This document shows positions 11,487 through 24,756 of a stretch of DNA of 64,000 bases, piece by piece. The position numbers were made by a program, and so were the translations under genes. The notes under the pieces are model-generated. The model was not told the DNA's origin. It was given only the letters and a program-made list of their open reading frames with translations, and made no database searches. Within the stretch, counting starts at the first letter, position 1; the number at the start of each line of letters is the position of its first letter. This DNA comes from Muscardinus avellanarius (Eukaryota; Chordata; Mammalia; Rodentia; Gliridae), in the NCBI GenBank assembly GCA_963383645.1, contig OY726559.1, positions 123,948,721-124,012,720 of the forward strand. Direction: 5' to 3'.

Positions 11487-11696
11487 CGGGCGTGGTGGCG
11501 CACGCTTTTAATCCCGCGCTTGGGAGGCGGAGACAGGAGGATCGCGCAGGTTCGAAGCCAGCCTCGCTGGCTTAAGAGATCCTGTTTCCAAATAAAAATA
11601 TAAAATAGGTCTGGGGGTGTAGCCCGGACGTAGAAGGGTTTCCAGGGACCCCAGTACCACAAACAAACAAACAAACAAACAAACAAACAAAAAAAC
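11487..11696 (+). mobile_element. Dimeric SINE, young type, (AAAC)n tail
   Basis: Complete copy with the 'cgaagccagcctcgctggctt' left half and an acaaacaaac tail. The sequence aaaacttgaa before and aaaaccttga after may be remnants of a target duplication. Confidence 0.85.
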
Positions 11697-11747
11697 CTTG
11701 AGTGTGTCACTGTAACTAATTTCCATTAAAAAAAAAAAAATCACAAA

Positions 11748-11971
11748 GCCAGGCATGGTGGCGCACGTTTGTAATCCCAGCACTTGGGAGGCTGAGACAG
11801 GAGGATCGTGGTTTGTGGCCAGCCTCAGCTACTTAGTGAGGCCCTTTGCAACTCAGCAAGACCTTGTTTCAAAATAAAGAATGAAAAATCAGGCTGGGGG
11901 GTGTCACTCAGAGGTAGAATGCCCCTGGGTTCCATCCCCAGTACCTAAAAAAAAAAAAAAAAAAAAAAAAG
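11748..11971 (+). mobile_element. Dimeric SINE
   Basis: Copy of the 'ctcagctacttagtgaggcc' subfamily with a pure A tail of about 24 nt. An approximate direct repeat, aatcacaaagcc (before) and gaaccacaaaga (after), flanks it. Confidence 0.85.
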
Positions 11972-12616
11972 AACCACAAAGAATTTCAGGAGACATGCTA
12001 CATGCTAATTATTCAGCAGTTTTAAACTTTCAAACTTTCATAGCACTCTACTACCACACTTCTGTCAAGAACACAAATATTTTTCAGTTGTGTCTCTTCC
12101 CCTCAGTAGCCAAGCCAGAATGAACTTTCTTTCATTTCCCCCCAAGTCTGTTTCTAAACACACTGTGTAGAACAGATCGATTACAGCATCTTCACTAGCT
12201 ACTAATGTAAGAATATTCTTCAAAGAAGTCCTAGGCATTTATGAAGCAAAGCAAAAGAAATTAATCAAAATAAAGAGTTTTTCTTCCTCAGTGGTTATTC
12301 TTTAAGTAAAACCCAAGCGCACAGGAAGTTGATCTAATAACGCTGAGCACAAAGAGGGAAAGCCACTAGAAGGCCCTGCACTGAGTTTACTTCACTTATT
12401 TTTAATTCTTATTAATTGGTAACAATATGTAGATATATGTTATTTCGGGGGCTTTTTTATGGCAATTTTCATTACTTTGAACACATTGCATCCTGGTTTG
12501 GGGAGGGTTAGTTTTAATTTTTAAGATCTACGTATACAGAAGTATATAAGGAAAAAATTACAAGTTCTCAAAGTTTCCCCACTTAGAAATAACCACTTTA
12601 AATTTTTAATATCTCA

Positions 12617-12816
12617 GCCGAGCATGGTGGCGCACGCTTGTAATCCCCGCAATTGGGAGGCGGAGACAGGAGGATCACGCAGGTTCGAAGCCAGCTGTGC
12701 ACGCTGGCTTAGGAGACCCTGTTTCCAAATAAAAATATAAAATAGGTCTGGGAGTGTAGCCCAGAGGTAGAAGGGCTTCCAGGAACCCCAGCACCACAAA
12801 AAAAAAAAAAAATTTT
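12617..12816 (+). mobile_element. Dimeric SINE, young type
   Basis: Complete copy from gccgagcatggtgg to ccccagcaccac plus A tail. Approximate flanking repeats: aaatttttaatatc before and aaattttaatatcc after. Confidence 0.88.
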
Positions 12817-12875
12817 AATATCCCTTTGCAATTATTCCATGCTGAGTTTTCTTTCTTCGTGTGTGTTGTGGGGGA

Positions 12876-13063
12876 GGGGGGGTTAGGGATGGAACCTCTG
12901 GATTATACCTCCAGACCTATTTTACATTTTATTTGTAAATAGTGTCTCACTAAATTGCAAAGAGCCTCACTAAGCTTCAGAGGCGGGTTTCAAACCTGCG
13001 ATCCTCCTGTCTCAGCCTCCCAAGTACTGGGATTTTAAGTATGCACCACCATACCCTGCTCCA
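12876..13063 (-). mobile_element. Dimeric SINE, minus strand, diverged
   Basis: Right half (atggaacctctggattatac), linker and left half ending ccaccataccctgct; a G-rich run precedes it. Confidence 0.75.
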
Positions 13064-13295
13064 TGCTCAATTTTTATAATTCAAATACCTTCATTTCAGA
13101 CTTCATATATAGCAAACTATCTGACTTAACCCTGTCAGAAGTGTCAGACATTTGGGTCATTTCCAATTTATCTCTTTTACTAATAATATTGTGACCGGTT
13201 GGAATTTCTAATTATTTCCTTACATACATTTTCAGGAGTAGAAACTAAGTTGAAGATATAAACAGCAAAAGGCTTGTTTTATACCTCTCATTCAT

Positions 13296-13412
13296 TTATT
13301 TATTTTTGTGGTATTGGGGATTGAACCCAGGCCGGGCTTCAAACCTGTGATTCTCCTGTCTCGGCCTCCCAGGTACTGGGATTACAGGCGTGTGCCATGC
13401 CCAGCCAGCTCA
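13296..13412 (-). mobile_element. Internally deleted SINE, minus strand
   Basis: The right-half start (ggtattggggattgaaccca) joins directly to the left half (ttcaaacctgtgattctcct), so the linker and parts of both halves are missing. Confidence 0.75.
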
Positions 13413-14147
13413 GTTATTTTTGAGGATCATTTGTCAGCCAGCATTTCACATCTACAGAGAAACCCTGCCTCCGAAGCACTGTGCTAGTCCGCACAAGACT
13501 AGCAGCAGTGGTTATAACCAGGTTATGCAAACATGCTTTCCACCTACCAGTGACTGGAGGCACTGGAGGGACATAGATGAGGTTGGTAGGAGCTTGTACT
13601 CCGAGAGCAAAGAATCTGGGACAAGGACGGACAACACCTGATTAACTACATCACAAGAAGTAGTGGACCAAATCTCAACAGACAGTGCTGTTGGGGGTAA
13701 GCTGGTATATTACGCTCCCATCAACACCCAGATGGCACTGGGACCCTTGGTTTCACTGGTTCTGGCTGTGCATTCATGCCCACTACTAAGATTTGGAAAA
13801 TGATTTTAAGACTTCCATCATTACCCGAGTTTATGGTTTTTACTGCTTTTTATTTATGATCTGCTCTTGGCCATCACTATGGTTTCCTTGATAGCAAGTC
13901 CCTGGCATGCAGCCTTCACATTTCCTGTAGAGTCTTATTTCTTAGCAGCCTGGTGGCGAGTGCCCCACTGTGTCTGGAAGGCGCACTTCAGGGACCACCT
14001 GCTCTATTGACTTGCTGCTGGTCCTCGGAGTGGGATCTGGTGGGTGGAGAGAGATTTGCCTTGCCACCTTCTAGCAGAGCCTGCTTTTTCCACTACTGAG
14101 AAGCCCAAGGACCCCCAAACCACCACTACCAGACCTTGATCATGCAG

Positions 14148-14330
14148 GTAGTGTGGCATGGTGACCCTGGGGTCAGGTTTTGAATGTGGCTTTCAGTTTC
14201 CCCACTTAGCAGCTGTATAAAACCTAGACAACCTATTTAAACCTCTCGCCCATCTTTCCTTTTCTGTAAAACAGAGGTCAGAGCAATCATCAAACCATAA
14301 AAGGATAATAGATTGAAAATACTTTAAAAG
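14148..14330 (+). repeat. MIR, plus strand
   Basis: The core order (ggtcaggttttgaatgtggc, acttagcagctgtataaaac, then tttctgtaaaacagaggtca) is characteristic of mammalian MIR. Confidence 0.75.
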
Positions 14331-14384
14331 ATAAAACTGTCTTTGAAATATCAGCACTTATTATATTTTAAAAGTCCAAATGAA

Positions 14385-14576
14385 AGCCGGGCGTGGTGGC
14401 GCATGCTTGTAATCCCCGCGCTTGGGAGGCAGAGACAGGAGGATCGCGCAGGTTCGAAGTCAGCTGTGCTGGCTTAAGAGACCCTGTTTCCAAATAAAAG
14501 ATATAAAATAGGTCTGGGAGTGCAGCCCGGAGGTAGAAGGGCTTCCAGGAACCCCAGTACCACCAAAAAAAAAAAA
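14385..14576 (+). mobile_element. Dimeric SINE, young type, with target duplication
   Basis: Complete copy flanked by a perfect 16-nt direct repeat, aaaagtccaaatgaaa, ending just before 14385 and starting again at about 14577. Confidence 0.92.
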
Positions 14577-14592
14577 AAAGTCCAAATGAAAA

Positions 14593-16838
14593 ACTTCCAG
14601 TCCCTCCTCTTTAAGCAAATTTTGATGTCCACTAAGGTGATGGTGGGGAGTGGGTGTACACTGGTTTATTCTTTGTTAATTTTTAAAAGGTTTAAAGTGA
14701 TCTGACAGAACTCTATTTTCGAGTTAGAGAACACATTTTTGGATGTGACTAAGACTCTGAAAGTTCAGAAGTGCAGAAGGAAGGCTGGGCTGAAAACAGC
14801 TCCTGGAGGCTTCACAAGTTGTTACCTGACGCCACTCGATAACCACGCAGATCTCCAAGCCGTGGGCAAGGCCTGTCCATTCCATCTTCTACAAAGGGGC
14901 ATGCAGGAAGCAGAGTTTAACATACTGGGGGAAATTCAGCCATGCCCCTGGAAAATTGAAGGTCAAGAGATTTTCACAAAAGAGCTTCTACTGTGTGAGC
15001 TCGCAAAAAAAAAAAAAAAAAAAGTGCAGAGGCATTGTTCATCTCTTTTGTCAGATGAAAAGTCATACTCCTCTTTTACTCACAAGGTGAGGAGATATTG
15101 CCCTAACCACACGTAAAGACTGACTCTGGGCGCTACACCTTCATTCAGAGGTGCTCAGGAAGAGGGAGGAGTAGAACATGCTTGCCAGTAAATCTTCCCT
15201 CGCTCCAGTCGGCCATGCCATCTGCTCTGCCCCCGCCTCAAGAACAAGACTGACCGCACTGCCTGAACCCAGCCCCACCCTCAGGCCCAGCCAGACCCAG
15301 GCACAGCACCACTGCTGCCCGGCGCCTTCAGCAGGGCCCAGAGACGCCTGGCCCATCAGGAGAGAAGCCCAGCTCCTCACGGTGAGTCCCCAGCAGGGCC
15401 CACCCTACAGCCAGCTTTGCACCCAGCCTCTGGCTTTCTACCCCTCAAATTTCTACCCCTGCTCTTGCCCCCACACCTGCCTGTGCTGGAAAGAGGCAGT
15501 TCCCAGGACACTCTCACAGTTCTCATCCTGCATAGACGACCCTGGGATCGCCGCAGCTCAGAAGCAGGTAGCGCCTGCTGATCCTACCAGTGCCTGCGAG
15601 GTGAGGTGACAGGTCCATGGAACAAAGCCCTCGCTTAGGTGGAAACTGGCAGGAGCAGGGGTGCGAGTGCACTCCCTGGTCGCTTCCCGTCCGGAGCGAG
15701 AGCCCCTACCTAAGGTGCTTCCTGTCTGCCTGCGAACGCATATCCATCTTCCATCTACCCCTCAACGTCACTCATGAGGAAGATGAGCGGCCTTAGTTTC
15801 TGCTTTACAACCGGTAAGGAAAGCTGGAAAGAGTTCAGTGACTGCAAACCCAACACGTATGAGTTATGGGTGTTTGCGAGGCTGACACACCATGCTGGCT
15901 GAGGACCACTGTGCCAGGCCGCGCTGCCCAGCGGAGCCTCCTCCCTCAACAACAGCCAAGGCAGGTGGCATGCCTGGAAGAGGCAGCTCCAGACTCACCG
16001 CACAGCCTGCAAAGGCCTCTGGGAAGCAAGAACAGACAAGGAGGAGGCTGGCGTCCCAACCAGCTGCCTGTCCAGTGAGGCAAGTCTGCAACTGATACAC
16101 TGCAAAGGCTGCAAGAGCCAGAGACTCCATCCTGCCGGAAAGCAGTAAACCCTCCCCAGACCCTCTGGATGGGCTGTAAACGCACCATCAGGACTGACCC
16201 AACCAACACAGTGTGGCTGTGGCCTCCCCACTGGCCTCCCCCACTCCCCTCCACGCTAAGGGCAGCTTTGGCTTGTATCTTTTGCTCTCATTTCTTCAGC
16301 AAGCAGGAAACGCCTGGTCTGGAAGGCAGCTCCTGCCAAGAGCAGGTGCAGCGCACGGCCTGTGTCCTCAGCAAGGGGCTCACACCCCATCTAAGTGCCG
16401 GCATGACTCTCTTTCACAGAGACGGGGGACTAGGGGCCAACCCCTCCGCTCCTCACCTCCGTGCAGCAAGCCCTCCCAGCCCTTGCCTCTCCCCTCTGGC
16501 GGATGGAGGGAGATCGGGGCTCAGAGGCTGCCCGAACCACCCGTGGGCAGGAAGGGGATCTCTTCTCCCTCCCTCAGGAGCTGGATGTGGGCCACTTTGC
16601 AGCTATGTCTTACTTTTTCTCCCCTTTCTAGTTCCAAAGCTAAACTTACTTCTTAGAGAACTCTCTTCTTCTGCCAGGGTTTAAACAGGCCTCATCAAAG
16701 AGAGAGATCCTGAGATGTTAAGGAGGTCCAAATATTACAGAGCTTCTGTGAACGTGGGCTCATCTGATCCCGAGACAGCCCTGGGGAATAAATGGAAGAG
16801 CTGGGATTCTTATTAGTATTTGAGTTAATATTGTGATC
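14593..16838. other. Unique, partly GC-rich sequence
   Basis: No repeat recognised. Several open frames up to 171 codons (16169-16684, plus) lie in a GC-rich stretch from about 15.2 to 16.6 kb, on both strands and in several frames, with no domain I recognise. A (A)n run sits at 15006-15023. I cannot exclude an untranslated exon or lncRNA. Confidence 0.4.
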
Positions 16839-16842
16839 CATA

Positions 16843-17373
16843 CAGATTGAATATCTCTTCTCTGAAATGCTTGGGACCAGAAATGTTTGGGATTTCAGAC
16901 TTTTTTGGATTTTGGAACATTTGCACATAGTTATCTTGGGGATGAAACCCAAGTCCTAACATAAAATTCATGTTTTATATATAGCTCATATATATAGGCT
17001 TCATATAGTTTAACTTTATACAATATCCTTGGTGCACCTGCATTTTAACTGCAGCCTGTCATGTAAAGTTAGGTACAGAATTTTTCACTCTGAGTATCAT
17101 GTTAATGCTTAAAAAATCTTGGAATAAATTTTAGCCAGACATGGTGGTGCACGCCTGTAATCCTAGTACTTGTTACTTGTGAGGCCAAGGCAGGAGGCTC
17201 ACGGTCTCAGCAACTTAGCAAGACCCTGTTTCAGAATAAAAATTAAAAAGGGCTGAGGGCATAGCTCATAGCTCAGAGGTAGAACACCCTCTGGGCTCAA
17301 CCCCCAGTACAAAAAAAGAAGAAGAAAGTTTCAGATTTGGGAGCATTTCCATCAAATTTTTCAGATTAGAAGC
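16843..17373. repeat. Old DNA-transposon-like repeat split by a SINE
   Basis: The left part begins gattgaatatctcttctctg and continues with ttgggatttcagac and a ttggggatgaaacccaagtc block. The right part after the SINE (17331-17373) ends gagcattt...tttttcagattaga, roughly the inverted counterpart of the left end. This fits an old non-autonomous mammalian DNA transposon (Tigger-like, tentative). The SINE 17134-17328 interrupts it. Confidence 0.6.
17134..17328 (+). mobile_element. Dimeric SINE
   Basis: Older-type copy (agccagacatggtggtgcac to caacccccagtac) with a short duplication, catagctcatagctcag, in the right half. Confidence 0.82.
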
Positions 17374-17935
17374 CACTCGGGCCCCATTAGTACTTATATC
17401 TACACTGGCATTTGTATATGTGTTCATGTTAATATTTGTTTTCTTACTAGTATTCCTATTCACATGGCATCCATATTAGCATTTCACTGTTACTTATAGC
17501 AATATTAGCACTTCACATGAACTGTTGGTGGATGAACAAATGGATAGAAAGCGCTGTGCCACGGTGCCCTTTGATCTCGATGAAGACTGGAGATTGCCTT
17601 TGCAGTCATTGCAAGCATCAAGGCTAGGAGTTCTGTGCGACCCAGGACAGGAGGGAGCGGAGGTGCCGCTGCCTGGGACTCTGTGAGAGGACACTGATAT
17701 AAGGAACGTCTTGAACGCAGCCCCGACCCTTGCCTGTGACCGTGGCAAGGCAGTGGAAAATTGTGCTGGAAATGAGGAGAGGAGGGCAGATCCAATCATG
17801 AATCACTTTATGGAGCATAAGAAATTTTTCCCATCAAAAAACAAATGAGTCATCATTCACATTTATGGGGCTTTCTTACATCCTAGAATCTAGAGCCAGG
17901 ACCTTTTGCCTTGCATCAACACACCACCAGCTGAG

Positions 17936-17938
<3 letters not shown>

Positions 17939-17977
<39 letters not shown>

Positions 17978-17980
17978 CTG
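17939..17980. repeat. (CA)n microsatellite
   Basis: About 40 bp of ac units with terminal gcacac variants. Confidence 0.95.
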
Positions 17981-18729
17981 CGCACAACTTCAGCAGCCAC
18001 CCACACCTGGCTCTGTCACTTTGAGAATAGTCAGAGTCAAGCTTTTCACCTTAGGCAGAGCGAGCTTGAGCCTTGATCCACAGATGTCAGCCCCTGGTGG
18101 CTGCTGATTGCTCTGTTTTTCATGGAAAATACTACATGGGCTTCAGTACTTCTTTATGACAGAAAACCAAAGGCTGCAGGCTTCCTGAAGCATCACTGGC
18201 CTGCTCTTGATTGGTACCAGCTACCCCGTGGTCAGCCCTAAGGGGAAGAGTCCTTTGTGGGTAACAGGGTCCAGGTCCCACCTTCATCACCCTCAGTATC
18301 AAATGTCCTTCAAGAGGGGCCAGCACATCATCTCCCATCTGCTGTGAGAGGGCTCGGTGTGAGACTTCACATCTCTGAGACTTTCCACCACAGGAGGCCA
18401 ATGCAAAGCCAGGGGCTTCCTTTTTTCATGTTATAAAAGAAAGCACACACCCAGGGAGCTAGGCCTTGAAAAATATGCAAGGCCCCTACATTAGCATTCC
18501 TTTGATCCATAAGAGAGCAGAGGAAGGTACACTGAACTCCACTGTGGTGGCAGCCTGGTCCTCTCTGGTTCATCACCTCTTTCCTGCTTTGGGAGCATAG
18601 ATTCTCACACCTAACCTGGAAACCAGGTAAATATCTGGGCCAGTGAAATATACGGCCTCCTGAAACTCATTAACAGTCAAGCTCAGGCAACACATCTAAA
18701 CCTTGAACGTCACAAACTCTGCCTTTGTC

Positions 18730-18975
18730 TCCATATGGTGAATTCCCTGTGTGTCTGTTTCTGCATCTAAACGTCTCCCTTTGTAAGGACCCTAGGCATA
18801 TTGGATTAGGCCCACCCTACTGGCCTCATTTTAACTTGATGACCTCTAGAAAGACCCAGGTTCCTAATCAAGTCATTCTAAGTTACTGGTGGTTCTGGTT
18901 TCAATTTTTTTCCAGGAAGCAGGACACAATTCAACCAACCCATAACTGTGTCCCTGTCTGTCCACTCGGTTCAAC
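18730..18975 (+). repeat. Old interspersed repeat, family B
   Basis: Contains gcatattggattaggcccac, ctcattttaacttgatgacc and the terminal ggacacaattcaaccaaccc, the order seen in a common old mammalian repeat. Related to the element at 26140-26780. Confidence 0.55.
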
Positions 18976-20174
18976 TTCATTTGATTTGTGAGTTGAGCTG
19001 ATTCCACTCAAGACCTCCTTCTAATCCAACTTAATCTCCTAGAACTTTAGAGATCTGGCATGTTCAGTGCCTTGAAAGGTATCTCCAAAAACCATCTCTG
19101 TCTCTTGCCCTCTGCTCTCAAGAAAGTAAAAGACCCTGATGTGGAACTTTCCCTGTCTCAGAAGAGAAGCGGCACGATGCTCCCGAGGGGCTCGGGTCAC
19201 AGGGCTAGCGCCTCTCTGGGGTCTCTGCTTGGCCCCCTGTCCACCATACATGGCCCCTTGCTCATGTGCCCTGGCCCCAAGCATTCAGCCAAGGGTTTCA
19301 GTCCTACCCCCTGTATGTCTTCTTTTACACAAGCATCTCATATAAATGGGAAAAGCATCTCTTTGTGAAATTGACTATCTCTTGCTGCTTAAGTTGGAAG
19401 AATGTTTACTTATTTGGCTCTGGGGAATCATAAACATCTTACAGCATATGCTAACAGTGACTACATCACGCCAGTCCTCCTTAGTACTGGAAATTACAAA
19501 TGCTCCCATGAGGACTCACCTCCAGTGGTTAACGGACTCACAGACTCAGTGTTCCTTGTCTCAGGCCTCAGAGGAAAGACATGAGTGATTCTAGTTTGTC
19601 CCTTTCAGAGAAACAGCACTTTTTGATGGGAAAAAAGCAGAGGGACCGGCCACCAGGAACACGTCTTATTGAAAAACATCCATAAATGCCCAAATGGAGG
19701 AAAAGTCAGTTACTGAGAAATGATCAGCAGCTGCCAGGAGTAGTGGGAGGGAGGGAGGAAGGGACAGAGCACAGAGGAGTTTGGGGACAGCAAAATTACT
19801 CTATACGGAGGACACACTTATTTCCAAAACGCAGAAGACACCAAGCGTGAACTCCAGTGTGAACTATGGACTTTGAGTGAGGAGGATGTATTAACATACG
19901 CTCTCAGTTCTAACAAACGTTTCACTCTGGTGTGAGCTTTACTCATGGAAGAGGCGGTGTGTATGTGGGGAGAAGGCTGGAGGGGAGTCTGTGCCTTCCT
20001 CTCAATTTTGCTGTGGACTCAGATTACCCTAAAAGATAAAGCCTGTTTTTAAAAATCACTTTCTATAAAACAGTGTGAATCATGAGACGGGGCCAAAACA
20101 ACAGTTCCTAAATGCTAGTAGTAGGGCTGAATGAACTTGAAGTGCATGTATAACACAGCCCTCTTGACCTGCTG
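18976..20174. other. Unique sequence
   Basis: Short open frames only; no recognised gene or repeat. Confidence 0.45.
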
Positions 20175-20565
20175 TCTTAGTCTATTTGTGATGTCCTAAC
20201 AAATACCACACACTGCGTGATTGGTAAGCAGCACAAATTTACTTTATATTTCTGGAAGCTGGGAAGTCCACGATCAAGGTACTGGCAGGATCGGTGTCTA
20301 CTGAGGGCTGCTGCCCACTTCCAAGATGGCGCCTTGCCGCTGCATCCTCCAGAGGGGGCAACACTGTGTCACTGCATGACAGAAGGGGCCGAGGCAGAAG
20401 GGCAGAGTCCTCTCTTCGACCCCCAGCACTTTTAGAAAGGTGCAGATCACATCTGTGGTGTGTCTGCCCTCTTGACTTATTTTCTAAAGGCCACACCTCT
20501 TACTGCTATTGCATTGGTATTGTCATAGCATGAATTTTGGGGAGGACATAAACTCTCAAACCAAA
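20175..20565 (+). repeat. Old interspersed repeat, family A/B type
   Basis: Begins cttagtctatttgtgatgtc, has ttctggaagctgggaagtcc and ends with an actctcaaaccaaagc-type block. Old and diverged. Confidence 0.6.
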
Positions 20566-23266
20566 GCTCCTCCTGGAAGTCAGAATCCTAGTAATAAAAG
20601 GAAAGGATATGTATTCTTTAAGAAGGACAAAGAAACAGAGGAGTACAAGTTTGGACGGATCTTGTTAGAGTTCAAAAACAAACGCACCCATGATGCCTCT
20701 GAAGTTTCTATCTGCGCTGTCTCCTGGTCTCTCTCCTAGTTAGATCACACACATCTGCAGAAATGTGCCTTTTCATGGCTCACCTGTCCTTATTGCCTAG
20801 AGAAAGACAAACTGAATCCTCCCAGGCCTCTCCCAAGCCTCCATGAGCATAACTGGGCACCTCTGTTCTAACACATCCTCTCCCTCCCTCACCCTCTGTC
20901 TTCCACCTGAGCTCTTAGCACTGGCCAAAATCTGTTCCTAGGAGCTTCCTTATACCGCTGTGAACTGGTCTTTTTTTCTTTCTTTCTTTTTTCTACTTCT
21001 CTCTTTGCGGGCCCCAGATGCATAGGGCCATGTTTGCATGTAGTGGATCCCTATAGACATTTGTGGATAGGTTGGTAGGGTGAGACACAATTGGTACAGA
21101 GGAAAAACCCAGAAATACAGAAGACCTGGGTTCAACTTCAAGCCTCACACTTGCAGAGTGAATTTGCTGCACAATCCAGAGCTCATTCCTTGACACTTAT
21201 TATTTGTAAGTGGGAGTCACTGCTCTTCCTGCGACGTGGATAAATTAGATAGGGTGAGGAGCTGTCTTCAATCTACAGTGAGCTATAGTTCCCTAAATCC
21301 ACAGGTGCAAATGTGTCCCGAGTTAGCTTGCAGCCTGAGCCCAGCAGTGCACACCCCTTGGGGCAGGGTAATCACTTCCAGACCCTACAGTGAGGGAAAA
21401 GTGAGGGAGAGAAGAAAAAAACTTACCACATCTTCCAGAGGCCCCCCAAAAGAGCCCACAGCCAAACCCCACTCACCTTCAGGTAGAGAGCCCTAGGTAT
21501 GCCAAGGTATTGCCAAGGCCAGGCTCCCTGGCCTTTCCGTCCAGGAGAATGTTGGCTGGAGCAGCACAGTCATACTGCAGTCGCCAGCTCTGCATCTGTC
21601 ACATCTCTGCCCGAGTTAATAACCTGTGAAATAGCCTGCAGCCAGCCCTCACACACCAGTGAGCCTTAGGTCACACATGAATGTGGACATCATGCATAAT
21701 AGGAGGGTTTCAACTGCTTCCAGAAGAGGAGGCTGCTGTCTGAGTTGGCCCAGGACAAACCTTTTTGGAAGACATTTGGAGATGAACCAACCCTGCCCAA
21801 ACTGCTATGTTGGGAGCTGAGGGTGAAGAGCTTCTCTCAGGGGCAAGACTGAAGGAAGCGCCCCACAGTGCCTCTACTCAGACCTGCTCAGGATCCCCGG
21901 GAGGACACCCTGGGAGGACACCCCTGTTCTCCCCCCAAGATCAGATGCTGGGAGCTTTGCAAAGCACTTGTCCCCCACAACCCCTCTCTAGACATGTGCT
22001 CTGATAATTGCTACTACAGCTGTCATTTTCCACCTCATTTTAACCTCAATGGGAAAAAAGTGGGCCTCAGGAATGGTTGTGTATTTGCTGTGACTTCATT
22101 CAGTTGTCCATCAAACACCAAGTGTCTTAGGCCGTGCCGGTCTCCGTGCCCAGCAGGCCCGCAGAGCCCTCCTCAGCCAGCAGATTCCTGAAGTTCACTC
22201 TGACGAGACCCTGCTACGACGTCAAAGTTCTGTCTTTGAGTGTGGAAATCCAGTATCATTTCCCCATTTAACAGTCTAAGAAAGGAAAGCCCCATGTTTA
22301 AGAGATTCAAACATTTCTTAATGTTTAGCTAAAAGGTATAAGGAGAATTTTAAGTTTACAAATAGTTGTGGTATGTTTAAGAAAACCTGACTTACAATAA
22401 TTATTCATTGGTTGGGTACAAGAGTAATTTTAAATACTTATTAATGTTGTAAGATCACCCTTCTGGGCATGGGAAATATTTAAAAAGTAAACATATTAAT
22501 TTATGAATGTGGTTGAAGAGGTCTAAGGGAATGTAATTAACTACATTTCTAAATGGAACTAATTTTAATCTGTTCCCTGAGTTAATTGAAAATCAATAAA
22601 CCACTGAAAGTATTCATTATTGTTTTACAAGGATCATAAGATGGATGCATAGAAAAGACTTGAATGTCAACTTTAGATATATAAGAAACAAACTGGCCTT
22701 TCACATTTGAGCTTAGCGTCTAGCTAGGCCTCTCACACATGCCAAGTAGGGTTGCTTATCTCCCCACAGTCTAAATGTCAACTCCATCTCCTAGTTACTC
22801 AGCCCCTCCCTGACACGAAAACCTCTTCGTCATCCCTGACTCCTCTCTTTCCCTCATACTGATCCAAGAGAGAATTCTAGGGACCTTCAGAAGATGTCCA
22901 AACTCCAGCCTCCTCGCCTCCCTGGGCAAAGGCATCGTTTTCTCTCTCTCCTACATGATTGCGATGGAAGGGACCCTAACTGGTCCCCTTCTGCCCCTCA
23001 GCCCCTCAGTGTCACCGCAGCAGCCAGGGCGCTCCTGTTGTGCTGAGCCAGTCTGCGCCTGGGCTCTTCCGGAGCATAGGGCTCATTTGTAGCACAATTA
23101 TCCCATGCGCGAGCTCAGCGATAAATAAGACAATATGCCTGCCCTCAAGCCATTGGTCTAATGAAAGGGAGAGATTTAAACACACCAAGGGCTGTGTGCA
23201 TGTATGAGTGCTTCACTTCAAATCTCACGATGGTGTATAATTACAATGTACTAATAAAAGTATAAT

Positions 23267-23300
<34 letters not shown>

Positions 23301-23334
23301 TGCAGTGGGCATTCTTGAGGATGCATACAAGGCA
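20566..23334. other. SINE-free unique sequence
   Basis: About 2.8 kb without a recognisable SINE. It includes a (CTTT)-like run near 20970-20990, an AT-rich block at 22.2-22.7 kb and a (CAA)n run at 23268-23300. No gene recognised. Confidence 0.5.
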
Positions 23335-23430
23335 CAGAACAGCAGTGTGGTTGAGGACCGGGGCTGGGAGGCAGACAACTCAGATTCAAATCCTGTCTCC
23401 ATCACCATCTAGACACAGACCTTTCTTTCC
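23335..23430 (+). repeat. MIR fragment (tentative)
   Basis: The order cagtgtggttgaggaccggg, cagattcaaatcctgtctcc, accatctagacacagacc resembles the 5' half of MIR. Confidence 0.5.
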
Positions 23431-24002
23431 ACATGCAACAGGAGAGGATGCAATAAGTACTGAGAGCCTCCGGTGCTTACACAGCAGAAGCACGCAGGGA
23501 GCGCGGGCCTGGAAGGATGGACTCCACCCAGGGGCGGGAGCTTCTAGGGAGATGATAAAGCATAAATCCTTTTACAGGAAGGAAGGTGGGGACAGGCATT
23601 CCAGGTGGAGAGAGTGGGTACCCAAAGTAACCTAAGGGTGATGGGAGCCAGTGAGCTTTCTGAAGCAAGAGAGTGTCAGAGGTGAGTTTAGAAGATTCTC
23701 TTGGGCAGCATGTAGAGAAAAGATGGGGTCAGGGAAGCCGGGAAATGTATCATGATGTGTCATCCACCTCCACGAGAAAGGAGAGAGGCAGAGGAAGGCA
23801 GAGGAGGCAACGGCCTGGGAGGTGGACTCGGTGGGGTTGGCCACACTCCTGTGGAAGACCAGGACACAGAGAAAGTGCTTGTCTTCAGGACATTCAGGGC
23901 TCCTCTTCCAAGGCTGGCCAGGATCCTGCCGAGCAGCCATCAGCCCCTTGGCTGCTAAAGACATAAGACTTCTGAGCAACTCTTGGAGCAAGAGTAAAGG
24001 CA

Positions 24003-24174
24003 AACCAGGTGTGGTGGTGCACACCTGTAATCCCAACACCAGGGAGGCTGAGGCAGGAGGATCACAGGATCAAGGCCACAGCCTCAGCAACTTATCAAGA
24101 CCCCGTTTTAAAATAAAAAGGTCTGAGGGTGTAGCTCAGAGGTAGAATGCCCCTAGGCTCAATCCCCAATATAG

Positions 24175-24222
<48 letters not shown>
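24003..24222 (+). mobile_element. Dimeric SINE with (CA)n tail
   Basis: Older-type dimer ending caatccccaatat; the tail is a cacaca run at 24178-24220. Confidence 0.85.
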
Positions 24223-24223
<1 letters not shown>

Positions 24224-24756
24224 GTAAAGACAACACCTGCCCCAAACTCAGAGAAAAGCTGAATTTAGATTTTGGGAAGGGAAGATGGCACCTCTAGGTG
24301 CAGGACTTGCAGGCCTGGGTCTTTCTCAGGACACCTGCTCGGGACTGGTTAGTGTTTTTCAGACATAACTGAAACATGGTGTCTGCTAGGAAGATACCAC
24401 AGATGAGAGTACCAAGTAAATTATAAGGAAAACCCCAGATGTCCCTCAGCCCTACCCCTTGCTATTTTCTCTTAATTCCTCAACAAACCAGAGAGCGGGA
24501 CACCAGTAACCGGGGGATTCGGAGCCATGGCCTTGCCTACCTCTTTAACTTCCTATCCTACCCCCACCTCCCCCCTCTACCTGGGGGACTTTCCTGGTTG
24601 TTCATAAACACCCATTACTTGGGCCCATCATGCATAACAAGGCTTTTTGGGTTTGAGTTTTTTTTCTTCTTGTTTTGTAAACCTACGTAACTACAAAACA
24701 CAAAATATTAAGCATTGTGCCCTCAGATCTCTATTTCCTTGTTGTTTTTGTCCAGC

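Noticed and set aside
15178..16684. Cluster of open frames of 88-171 codons in GC-rich DNA, suggesting a gene
   Set aside because: Frames overlap on both strands, composition is that of GC-rich chance frames, and no domain or convincing exon structure was seen.
20509..20739. Lysine-rich 76-codon frame suggesting a ribosomal or nuclear protein retrocopy
   Set aside because: No recognisable family on reading the translation, and it overlaps the end of an old repeat.
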